Positions 56,417-64,000 of a stretch of 64,000 nucleotides of DNA are shown piece after piece. The position numbers and the translations under genes are program-made. Each line of letters opens with the position of its first letter. Within the stretch, counting starts at the first letter, position 1. Source of the stretch: JACPNO01 sp963825405 (GTDB lineage Bacteria; Acidobacteriota; Terriglobia; Bryobacterales; Bryobacteraceae); contig CAWGTB010000010.1 in NCBI GenBank assembly GCA_963825405.1, forward strand, positions 124,001-188,000, given 5' to 3'. The notes below the pieces were generated by a model. That model made no database searches and had not been told where the DNA came from. It saw only the letters and a list, made by a program, of their open reading frames with translations.

Positions 56417-57427
56417 ATGCAAACGTCGGAGATCCTCAGTGCTTGGAACAAGATACTCAAGGGGCAACGGCCATCGCTTTCGATCGAGATTACGAAAGAG
56501 TGTCCCCTGCAGTGTCCGGGTTGTTACGCGTATGAGGATGCGCACTTGGGAGGCGGGGTGACGTTGCGGAATCTGAATGACCGCAAAGGGCAGGAACTGG
56601 TGGACGGCGTGCTGGAGGTTGTCGATCGCTTGCAACCTTTGCACCTGTCGCTGGTTGGTGGAGATCCGTTGGTTCGGTACCGCGAGCTGGAAATCATGAT
56701 TCCGTTGCTGCTGGCCCGCGGCATTCATGTGCAGGTGGTCACGAGCGCGTTCCGGCCTATGGCGCCGTCCTGGGCGGAGATGGCGCACATGAACATAGTG
56801 GTTTCGATCGACGGGCTGCAGCCCGAGCACGACGTGCGCAGGGCGCCGGCAACCTACGAAAGAATCCTGAAGAACATCGAGGGACAGAAGGTCACCGTGC
56901 ACTGCACGGTCACCGGTCAGATGATGAAGCGTCCGGGATACCTGAACGAATTCCTGGAGTTTTGGACGCCAAGGCCGGAGATTCGCAAGGTTTGGTTCAG
57001 TTTGTTTACGCCACAAGTTGGAGATCAGCTGCCGGAGATACTGGGGCCGCAGGAGCGCACGCAGGCGATTGCGGATATGACCCATTTACGGAGGATATTT
57101 CCGAAGCTGGACATGCCGGAGGGTCTGATCCGGCAGTTTGCCACACCCCCACAGACACCAAGTGACTGCGTTTTTGCCTTGACCACCCAGACGCTGTCGG
57201 CGGATCTGAAGACCAGGATCACGCCGTGCCAGTACGGTGGCAATCCAGATTGCGGTTCTTGCGGATGCATCGCATCCATGGGGTTGGCGGCCGTCGCGGC
57301 TCACAAGCTGGGTGGCTTCATTCCGGTCGGAGCGATCTTCAAAGCTTCGATCAAGATTGGGCAGGCGCGGCTTAAGCGCCACCCGCAACCAGTGCCCGTC
57401 AAAGAGGCGCTGCGGGTATTGCAGTAA
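56417..57427 (+). CDS. Radical SAM enzyme with C-terminal cysteine cluster
   Basis: A 336-residue protein from ATG 56417, whose site AAAGGAGGG is near-perfect. The [4Fe-4S]-SAM motif CxxxCxxC is C29, C33, C36 in ECPLQCPGCYAYE. The barrel follows with GGDPLVRYRE (SAM-binding) and VVSIDGLQ. A C-terminal set C251, C271, C279, C282, C284 resembles an auxiliary-cluster (SPASM-type) domain, which often modifies peptides or cofactors. The next gene, 13 bp on, is class II aldolase-like, so the two probably form one pathway. Substrate unknown. Confidence 0.9.
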   Translation: MQTSEILSAWNKILKGQRPSLSIEITKECPLQCPGCYAYEDAHLGGGVTLRNLNDRKGQELVDGVLEVVDRLQPLHLSLVGGDPLVRYRELEIMIPLLLARGIHVQVVTSAFRPMAPSWAEMAHMNIVVSIDGLQPEHDVRRAPATYERILKNIEGQKVTVHCTVTGQMMKRPGYLNEFLEFWTPRPEIRKVWFSLFTPQVGDQLPEILGPQERTQAIADMTHLRRIFPKLDMPEGLIRQFATPPQTPSDCVFALTTQTLSADLKTRITPCQYGGNPDCGSCGCIASMGLAAVAAHKLGGFIPVGAIFKASIKIGQARLKRHPQPVPVKEALRVLQ

Positions 57428-57440
57428 AGGGGGAAACGTC

Positions 57441-58490
57441 ATGGCGAATTACAGAGATGTCGAAATCGCGTCGTTGTTGGAATTGTCCGCGCGCATCGGG
57501 CGCGATCCGCTACTGGCGCAGGCGAGCACGGGAAACACTTCGATCAAGATCGACGGGGTGCTGTGGATGAAAGCGTCAGGCAAGTGGCTGGCGGATGCCC
57601 AGCGCGGCGATTTTCTGATTCCGGTAGACCTGGCGCAGGTGAGGGAGTGCGTGCGGCTGAACATCGATCCGGCGGAGAAATGTTCGGGTGGGCCGGGGAA
57701 CCTGCGGGCCTCGATCGAGACGGCGATGCACGCCGTGTTGCTGCAGCGGGTGGTGATTCATGTTCATTCGGTGAACGTGATTGCCTGGGCGGTGAGGGAA
57801 GATGCGTCGACGTTGCTGGAGGTTCTACTGCTTGGTCTGCGATGGCAGTGGATTCCGTACGTGCCCTCCGGCCTGCCGCTGGCGCAGGCGATTGAAGAGG
57901 TGGTGATCCTGGCGCCGGAGACTGAGGTACTGGTTCTCGGGAATCATGGACTGGTGATTTGCGGCGAAGATTGCGCCGCGGCGGAGGCGCTGCTGACGGA
58001 AGTGGAACAGCGGCTGGCGATTACGCCGCGCACTGCGCCTGAACTGGACCGTGCGAACCTGGCGCGGATCGCCGAGCGCTCTCAGTGGACGTTGGCGGAG
58101 GACGCGGCGCTGCACGCGCTGGGCACGGATGCCATTTCACGAGAGGTGCTGTCGGGCGGCCTCCTGTATCCGTGCCAGGCGATTTTCTCAAACTCCACAA
58201 CGCCGGAATTTTTCCGTCCAGTTTCCGGCGCGGACGCTGCGGAGAGCTATGAAAGCCGCTACGGGGACCGTCCGTTTCTGATTGTCGAAGGGAGCGGGAT
58301 GCTGATCGGCCGGACGATGACGCCGGCGCAGTACGCCGTGCTGGGCGGACTGGCGGAAGTGGTGCAGAGGATCAGCCGGACCGCTCCGCTGCGGTATCTG
58401 ACGGAGTATGAGATCGGCAGGGGCTTGAACGTGGACGCGTACCGGTACCGGGAACTGGCGGATGCGAACCACGCGGTGGGGATGGCCTAG
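57441..58490 (+). CDS. Class II aldolase/adducin-like protein
   Basis: A 349-residue protein from ATG 57441 (MANYRDVEIASLLELSARIG) after AAAGGGGG. The first half has ASTGNTSIKIDGVLWMKASG, the zinc-site pair VIHVHSVN and the third histidine in LGNHGLVICGE, as in fuculose- and ribulose-phosphate aldolases. The second half (about residues 230-349) is not typical of the family. With the radical SAM gene just ahead, it may process the same sugar or cofactor precursor. Its stop interlocks with that of the convergent gene (CTAG). Confidence 0.88.
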   Translation: MANYRDVEIASLLELSARIGRDPLLAQASTGNTSIKIDGVLWMKASGKWLADAQRGDFLIPVDLAQVRECVRLNIDPAEKCSGGPGNLRASIETAMHAVLLQRVVIHVHSVNVIAWAVREDASTLLEVLLLGLRWQWIPYVPSGLPLAQAIEEVVILAPETEVLVLGNHGLVICGEDCAAAEALLTEVEQRLAITPRTAPELDRANLARIAERSQWTLAEDAALHALGTDAISREVLSGGLLYPCQAIFSNSTTPEFFRPVSGADAAESYESRYGDRPFLIVEGSGMLIGRTMTPAQYAVLGGLAEVVQRISRTAPLRYLTEYEIGRGLNVDAYRYRELADANHAVGMA

Positions 58491-60658
58491 GGCGTTGGAG
58501 CGAGGGAGGGAACGGCGACGGCTACGGTTTGGGCGGTAGCGTCGCCGACCTTTACACGGAGAATTCTGGCTCCATAGTTCGAGGGAAAGTTGGGCAGGCG
58601 GACGTTGATCTGCACGACGCCAGCAACTAGTCCCGGCGCAGCGCCCGCGTAGAGAACCTCGAGCGGCTGGGCGAAGGTAGGGTCAACCGGCGCCAGTTCG
58701 TCGACTGACACGGAAAGCTTCAATTGGGCAAATGGCGCCTGGTTGACGCTGCCATCCGTGCTGGCCGGATTGGTGAGTCCGGCACCGGTTCCCCATAAAG
58801 CGATGATCGTTCCAGGCACAGCAGGATTGTTTGGTCCGTTGATGGTGCCATCCTGATTGACCGCGGCCGCGTACGGCCCTCCGTTCGAGCCCGCCCCGGA
58901 TTGAAAAAGCTGAGGCATGGCCGGTGCTACGACGACCGGACCGAGATTGGCTGCGGCCGTGCCGAATTGCAGGCGGACTGTCACCGAGGGCCGTGAGCTG
59001 ACTCCAAATGGCACGATGGTTTCGACGCGATTGGCGCTGACGGAGATCATGGCGCCTGGAATTTCGTCGAATAGCACAGAGATGCCTTGCAGCGATTTGG
59101 GGACTGCGCCAGTGGCATCCAGTTGAAAGCTCGCCGGGACGGTGGGACCGAGAAAGAAGCCGTACAGAGAGACCAATTCGCCGGGCGCTATTGCGGAATC
59201 CAGTTGATTGGTGAGGGCGGCGTTCACCACGCCGAGGATTGATGGCAAGGTAGTGGGTGCCGGGTTGTAGCCAAGTACCTGGTTGCCAGCGAGCACGTCG
59301 ATTGCGCCGTTGGTTTCGAGAGCCATGGCCGGGATGGTGCTGTCGACAAACGGAAAGTAGGTCGATGAAACCAAGGCGGAGCCATCTGCGCTGAGCATGG
59401 CGATAAAGCTGTTTCCGGAAGGCAGCGCGCCCGGTGTGGTGGGAAAGTCTGCGGAGTTGGTGTAGCCGCTGACGATGGCCCTGCCCAGAGCGTCCACCGC
59501 GATCGCATTAGAGCCGTCCTGTTGCTGCCCGCCGAGGAATGTCGAGTAAGCAAAGCTGGACGCGTGAGGGTCGATCTTGGTAACGAAGGCGTCCGATGTG
59601 GGGAGTACGTCGGGATTCGTGGGGTCAAAATCTCCAGCGAAGTGGGTTTGAAAAGCACCGGGCGTTACGGGAAAGGCGGCGTTGACGGTGGTGCCGGTCA
59701 CGTAGATGAATCCGTGGGTGTCAACGGCGATGCCGGCAACCTTATCCGCATTGAACTCTACGTCAGGGCCGACGCCAATAATCCCACCGCCGAGATAAGT
59801 GGCGAAGACCAAGCCCGATCCGCCCGCGTTGAGTTCGGCCACAAAAGGCGCGGGGGATGCGCTGTTGCACTGGCAGGTGGGCTGAGGCGCGCCCGCGGTG
59901 ACAGGAAAGTCGTGAGTACTGGTGGTTCCGGCTATGAAGGCATTGCCTGAGGCGTCCGTAGTGATAACCGCTCCGACCTCGTTGTTTCCGCAAGGGACGC
60001 CGGGTACGGCGCAGGTGGTATTCTTCCCACCGACAAAAGTGGAGTAAATCAGTGAGCTGCCGGACGCATTCAGTTTGCTGACGAAGGCCCTTTCAATCTG
60101 GGCCTCAGTGTTGGTTTGGTAAGCGCCCGGCGTTGTAGGAAAGTCCAGGGCTTCTGTGGAGCCGGTCAGATAGATATCGCCATGGTGATCGGCAGCGACA
60201 GCGCGGATCTGCGTGCCGCGAATTCCTCCGAAATACGTTGCGAACAGAATGGTGCCGGCGGAACTCACTTTCACGACAAACGTCCCGCCAGTCGATGGTG
60301 GAATGTGCGGCTGCAGCGCGTTGGGCGTGGTAGGAAAATTCGACGACTCGGTATCGCCAACAACGATGGCGTTACCGGCACCATCGACTGCCATGCCGTT
60401 CAACTGCAAGGCTTGACTGCCGTTCAAGACAACTCTGAAGATTTGCCGATCTTGGGGGTCGAACTTTGCTACGAAGAGGTCCTGCTGCGTTCCCGTTCTT
60501 CCGGCTACCCAGACGTTGCCGAAGGCGTCGGCGGCAACACGCGTTGTATCTGAATACGACGCCGGGTCCAGGGGAATTGAACGAGTGACCGTTTGAGCCG
60601 ACAGGTTCGCCACGCTCAAAATGATCCATGCGAGGCTGAGCTTTCTAAATTGGCTCAC
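58487..60658 (-). CDS. Secreted SBBP-repeat protein with Solibacter C-terminal domain
   Basis: A 723-residue exported protein (signal MSQFRKLSLAWIILSVANLS). Residues 30-480 are a propeller-like run of SBBP repeats, each with D..GN..VAG.T.S.DFPTTPGA and LI(F)YST(F)LGG. Residues about 490-720 are the Solibacter-type C-terminal domain: SLYGFFLGPTVPASFQLDAT, then GTIIALWGTGAGLTNPAST and VAGVVQINVRLPNF. This pairing is strongly characteristic of Solibacter/Bryobacter relatives. Function unknown; probably surface-bound. Confidence 0.92.
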   Translation of the reverse strand: MSQFRKLSLAWIILSVANLSAQTVTRSIPLDPASYSDTTRVAADAFGNVWVAGRTGTQQDLFVAKFDPQDRQIFRVVLNGSQALQLNGMAVDGAGNAIVVGDTESSNFPTTPNALQPHIPPSTGGTFVVKVSSAGTILFATYFGGIRGTQIRAVAADHHGDIYLTGSTEALDFPTTPGAYQTNTEAQIERAFVSKLNASGSSLIYSTFVGGKNTTCAVPGVPCGNNEVGAVITTDASGNAFIAGTTSTHDFPVTAGAPQPTCQCNSASPAPFVAELNAGGSGLVFATYLGGGIIGVGPDVEFNADKVAGIAVDTHGFIYVTGTTVNAAFPVTPGAFQTHFAGDFDPTNPDVLPTSDAFVTKIDPHASSFAYSTFLGGQQQDGSNAIAVDALGRAIVSGYTNSADFPTTPGALPSGNSFIAMLSADGSALVSSTYFPFVDSTIPAMALETNGAIDVLAGNQVLGYNPAPTTLPSILGVVNAALTNQLDSAIAPGELVSLYGFFLGPTVPASFQLDATGAVPKSLQGISVLFDEIPGAMISVSANRVETIVPFGVSSRPSVTVRLQFGTAAANLGPVVVAPAMPQLFQSGAGSNGGPYAAAVNQDGTINGPNNPAVPGTIIALWGTGAGLTNPASTDGSVNQAPFAQLKLSVSVDELAPVDPTFAQPLEVLYAGAAPGLVAGVVQINVRLPNFPSNYGARILRVKVGDATAQTVAVAVPSLAPTP

Positions 60659-60685
60659 AGTGCTTGGAGTATATACCTGATCATC

Positions 60686-60714
60686 TTCGGAATCGCGCGT
60701 ATCCCTGTTAAAAT
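60686..60714 (+). promoter_or_regulatory. Possible promoter of metH
   Basis: TTCGGA (60686-60691), a 17-bp spacer and TAAAAT (60709-60714), 21 bp ahead of the ATG. The -35 box is weak, so an activator may be needed. I see no room for a cobalamin or SAM riboswitch in the 77-bp gap. Confidence 0.35.
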
Positions 60715-60735
60715 CAAATCAGTACCTTTCTGTGT

Positions 60736-63700
60736 ATGACCACCCCTGAAGAGCGTCGTTTGGCGCTTCTAGACGCGCTGGAGTCGCGAATCCTGATTAT
60801 CGATGGGGCGATGGGCACCATGCTGCACAAGCAGCAGCTCACCGCGGCGGACGGGCCTGCCTTGGACGGCTGCGTCGAGTACCTGCTGAAATCGCGGCCG
60901 GAAGCGGTGCTGGAGGTTCATCGGGAATACCTTAAAGCCGGGGCCGACATTATTGAAACCAATTCTTTTGGTGGCACGCGCATCGTGTTGGCGGAGTTCG
61001 GGTTAGAGGACCAAGTGGAATCCCTTAACGCCACTGCGGCGCGGCTGGCGCGGCAGGCGGCGGATGAGTTTTCGACGCCCGCGAAACCGCGCTGGGTTGC
61101 CGGTTCGATGGGGCCTACTACCAAGGCCATTACGGTCACAGGCGGCGTTACGTTTCGGCAGCTGGAAGCGAATTATTATGAGCAGGCCAAGGCGCTGCTT
61201 AGCGGTGGCGCGGATATTTTGGTTCTGGAAACTTGCCAGGATACGCGCAACGTAAAGGCCGGGGTTCTGGGTGTCCAGCGATTGATGCGAGAGCTGGGGC
61301 GGCGCATTCCTTTCATGATTTCGGGCACGATCGAAGCCATGGGCACGATGCTGGCCGGACAGACGGCTGACGCGCTGTGGAGTTCGATCGCGCATGTGGA
61401 TCTGCTGTCGGTTGGGCTCAACTGCGCCACCGGTCCGGAGTTCATGACGGATCACCTGCGCACGCTGAGCGAAATCGCCTCGACGCGGATTTCCTGCTAT
61501 CCCAACGCCGGGCTGCCCAATGAAGAGGGCAAGTATCTGGAAACGCCGGAGTCGCTGGCCGTTCAGCTCGAGCGCTTTGTGGACAATGGCTGGCTGAATC
61601 TGGTGGGCGGATGCTGCGGCACCACCGCCGATCACGTACGCGCTATCGCGCAGATGGCGGAAGGACGCAGACCGCGCGCGGTTCCGGGGCAATCGCGGCG
61701 GGCATTTTATTCGGGAATCGAGCTGGTGGAGGCGGAAGACAGCGTGCGGCCGCTGATTGTGGGCGAGCGCACCAACGTCATCGGCTCGCGCGCGTTTAAG
61801 AAGCTGATTGCCGAAGAGCAGTGGGAGCAGGCTACCGAAATCGCGCGGCAGCAAGTGAAGAACGGCGCGCACATTGTGGACGTGTGCCTGCAGAGTACCG
61901 ATCGCGAAGAGATCAAGGACATCCCGCTGTTTTACGAGAAGCTGATCCGCCTGGTGAAGGCGCCGATCATGATCGACACCACTGATCCGGCGGCGATTGA
62001 GCTGGCGCTCACTTATTGCCAGGGCAAGAGCATTATTAACTCCATCAATCTGGAAGACGGTGAGGAAAAGTTCGAAAAAGTCTGTCCGCTGGCGCGCACG
62101 TTTGGGGCGGCGCTGATTGTCGGCACGATCGACGAAGACAAATTGCAGGCGCAGGCGTTCACGCGGGAGCGCAAGCTGGCGGTGGCCGAGCGATCGGTGA
62201 AACTGCTAACGGAAAAATACGACATTCCGCCGGAGAGCATCATCATCGATCCGCTGGTGTTTCCTTGCGCGACGGGCGACACCAATTACATTGGCGGCGC
62301 GGTGGAGACGATTGAAGCGCTGCGGCTGATTCGCGAGCAGATCCCCCACGTCAAGACGGTGCTAGGCATCTCGAATATCTCGTTTGGCTTGCCGGCCTCG
62401 GCGCGCGAAGTGGTGAACTCGGTTTTCCTTTATTACTGCACGAAGGCGGGGCTCGATCTGGCCATCGTGAATGCCGAGAAGCTGGAGCGATTCGCCTCCA
62501 TTCCGGTAGACGAGCGGCGCCTGGCGGAACATCTGCTGTTCAACACGCCGCCACCGGAGGCTGAGGACGAAACGCTGCGTCTGGCGCCGGAGGATTGGCG
62601 TGCGCAGACTGCCGAGCAGAAGGCCGCGATCAATCAGTACCACATCGCCGCCATCACGGATTATTTCCGCAAGACGGTCAAGAAAGATAAAGCCAAAGCC
62701 GCCGATTTGCCGCTCGATCAGCGCCTGGCGAACTACATCATCGAAGGCACCAAGGAAGGCCTCATTCCCGATCTGGCGCTCAAGCTGAAAGACGCCGCGC
62801 CGCTCGAAATCATCAACGGTCCGCTGATGGCGGGCATGTCGGAAGTCGGGCGGCTGTTCAACAACAACGAGCTGATCGTGGCTGAGGTGCTGCAATCGGC
62901 GGAAGCGATGAAGGCCGCGGTGAATTATCTGGAAGGCTTCATGGAGAAGGCGGACACGGCGGCGCGCGGGCGCATCGTGCTGGCTACCGTGAAGGGCGAC
63001 GTCCACGATATCGGTAAGAACCTGGTCGAGATCATTCTGAGCAATAACGGCTACACGGTGATCAACCTGGGCATCAAGGTGCCGCCGGAGAAGCTGATCG
63101 AGGCATTTCGGGAGCATGCGCCGGATGCCATAGGGCTTTCGGGCCTGCTGGTGAAGAGCGCGCAGCAAATGGTGATCACGGCGAGCGACCTGCGCAATGC
63201 CGAGATTCGCGTGCCGCTGCTGGTGGGCGGGGCGGCGCTGTCGCAGAAATTTACGAATTACAAAATCGCTCCGGCTTACGGCGAGGCGGTTTGCTACGCC
63301 AAGGATGCTATGACTGGTTTGCGGCTGATGAACCAGTTGATGGATCCTTCGGCGCGGGAAGCAGCTGCTGCGGGATCATACGCATTTGTCTGCGCCGCAC
63401 GTGGAGGAAGCTCCGGCTGAACCTTTGACGCCGATTACCGAGATACGCAGCGCCAAAGTGCAGGCTGGGCTCGCTCTGCCGGACGCGCCGTATCTCGATC
63501 GCAAAGTGCGCGACGTGCCGCAACTAGCCGAAGTGTGGAGTTACATCAATCCCAACATGCTTTACGGCAGGCATCTGGGCTATAAGGGCAACTTCGAAAA
63601 GCACTTGCTGGAGCATGAGGAGAAAGCGCTCTCGCTTTATCATCAGGTGGAAGAGCTCAAGCACGAAGCTGCGAAAGTCATGAAGGTGCGAGCGGTCTGG

Positions 63701-64000
63701 CAATTCTTCGAAGCGGAACGCGCGGGGAATGCGATCAACCTTTTTGCGCCGGGCGGAGTGGAACCGATTCACACATTTCGCTTCGGCAGGCAGCGCCGCG
63801 AAGAAGGACTTTGCCTGAGCGATTACATTCTGGATCCGAGGAACGGCAAGCGGGATCACCTGGCGATCTTTGTGGTGACAGCGGGCGCCGGCATCCGCGA
63901 GCAATCCGAGGAATGGAAGCGGACCGGCGAATATTTCAAGGCGCATGCGCTGCAGTCGGTGGCGATTGAATCGGCGGAAGGCTGCGCGGAATGGCTGCAC
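60736..64000 (+). CDS. metH: Cobalamin-dependent methionine synthase, frameshifted, 3' end outside window
   Basis: MetH moves a methyl group from methyltetrahydrofolate to homocysteine through B12. Domains: Hcy-binding (DGAMGTMLHKQQ; zinc cysteines in GGCCGTT), pterin-binding (IVGERTNVIGSRAFKKLIAE), cap, and B12-binding (GDVHDIGKN, with the B12 ligand H757). At 63361-63364 the frame breaks; removing one base gives EALLRDHTHLSAPHVEEAPA and then the activation domain (VWSYINPNMLYGRHLGYKGN and beyond), running off the edge. This C-terminal domain uses SAM and flavodoxin to reactivate the enzyme. The protein stops early only because of the frameshift. Confidence 0.93.

Overview
The window looks like chromosomal DNA of an Acidobacteriota bacterium from the Solibacter/Bryobacter side of the phylum. 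The inference rests on family content, not on a search: a secreted SBBP-type protein with a Solibacter-type C-terminal domain (58487-60658), a VWFA-related acidobacterial protein (45423-46553), a zinc-ribbon/Ser-Thr kinase/TPR protein (10355-14053), PEP-CTERM proteins, and a GC-rich, tightly packed layout with many 1-4 bp overlaps.

Layout. 1-3.6 kb (minus): three secreted proteins ending in a large Ig-like repeat protein that runs off the left edge. 3.8-6.7 kb (plus): a membrane protein with a degenerate MPN/JAB domain coupled to a Tat-exported Gfo/Idh/MocA oxidoreductase. 6.7-10 kb (minus): homoserine dehydrogenase, a glycosylasparaginase-type Ntn hydrolase and a methyltransferase, overlapping one another. 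10.3-14 kb (plus): a protein with two complete kinase domains in tandem. 14-15.9 kb (minus): two paralogous PEP-CTERM proteins and a small secreted ORF. 16.1-21.4 kb (minus): a proteostasis cluster, hsp20-clpB-htpX-rlmI-like, behind a near-consensus promoter with a palindrome at the start site. 21.4-41.6 kb (minus): an uninterrupted str-S10-spc-alpha superoperon, rpsL to rplQ, including fusA, tuf, secY, adk, map, infA and rpoA, behind one good promoter. 41.8-43.1 kb: four small ORFs on the minus strand, two of them under 50 codons. 43.3-46.6 kb (plus): S9 peptidase and VWFA protein. 46.6-50.4 kb (minus): membrane protein, GT4 glycosyltransferase and cytochrome P450. 50.4-58.5 kb (plus, with one minus fragment): MOSC protein, alpha/beta hydrolase, membrane protein plus peptidoglycan amidase, TPR/double-retropepsin protein, small membrane protein, radical SAM enzyme and class II aldolase-like protein. 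58.5-60.7 kb (minus): the SBBP protein. 60.7-64 kb (plus): metH, cut by the right edge.

Two things stand out beyond gene content. First, nine apparent single-base insertions break otherwise well conserved genes: the propeller gene, hom, tuf, secy twice, rplO twice, rpmD and metH. Five lie within 1.9 kb of the spc operon. In every case removing one base restores a normal protein, so I read this as base-call or assembly error rather than biology. Second, four kinds of palindromic or half-palindromic repeat sit in gaps between conserved genes. I see no IS element, prophage, CRISPR array, rRNA or tRNA gene. No complete new defence or mobile system is evident. The best candidates for new biology are the tandem kinase, the double retropepsin, the MPN membrane protein, the radical SAM/aldolase pair and the small-protein cluster next to rpsL.
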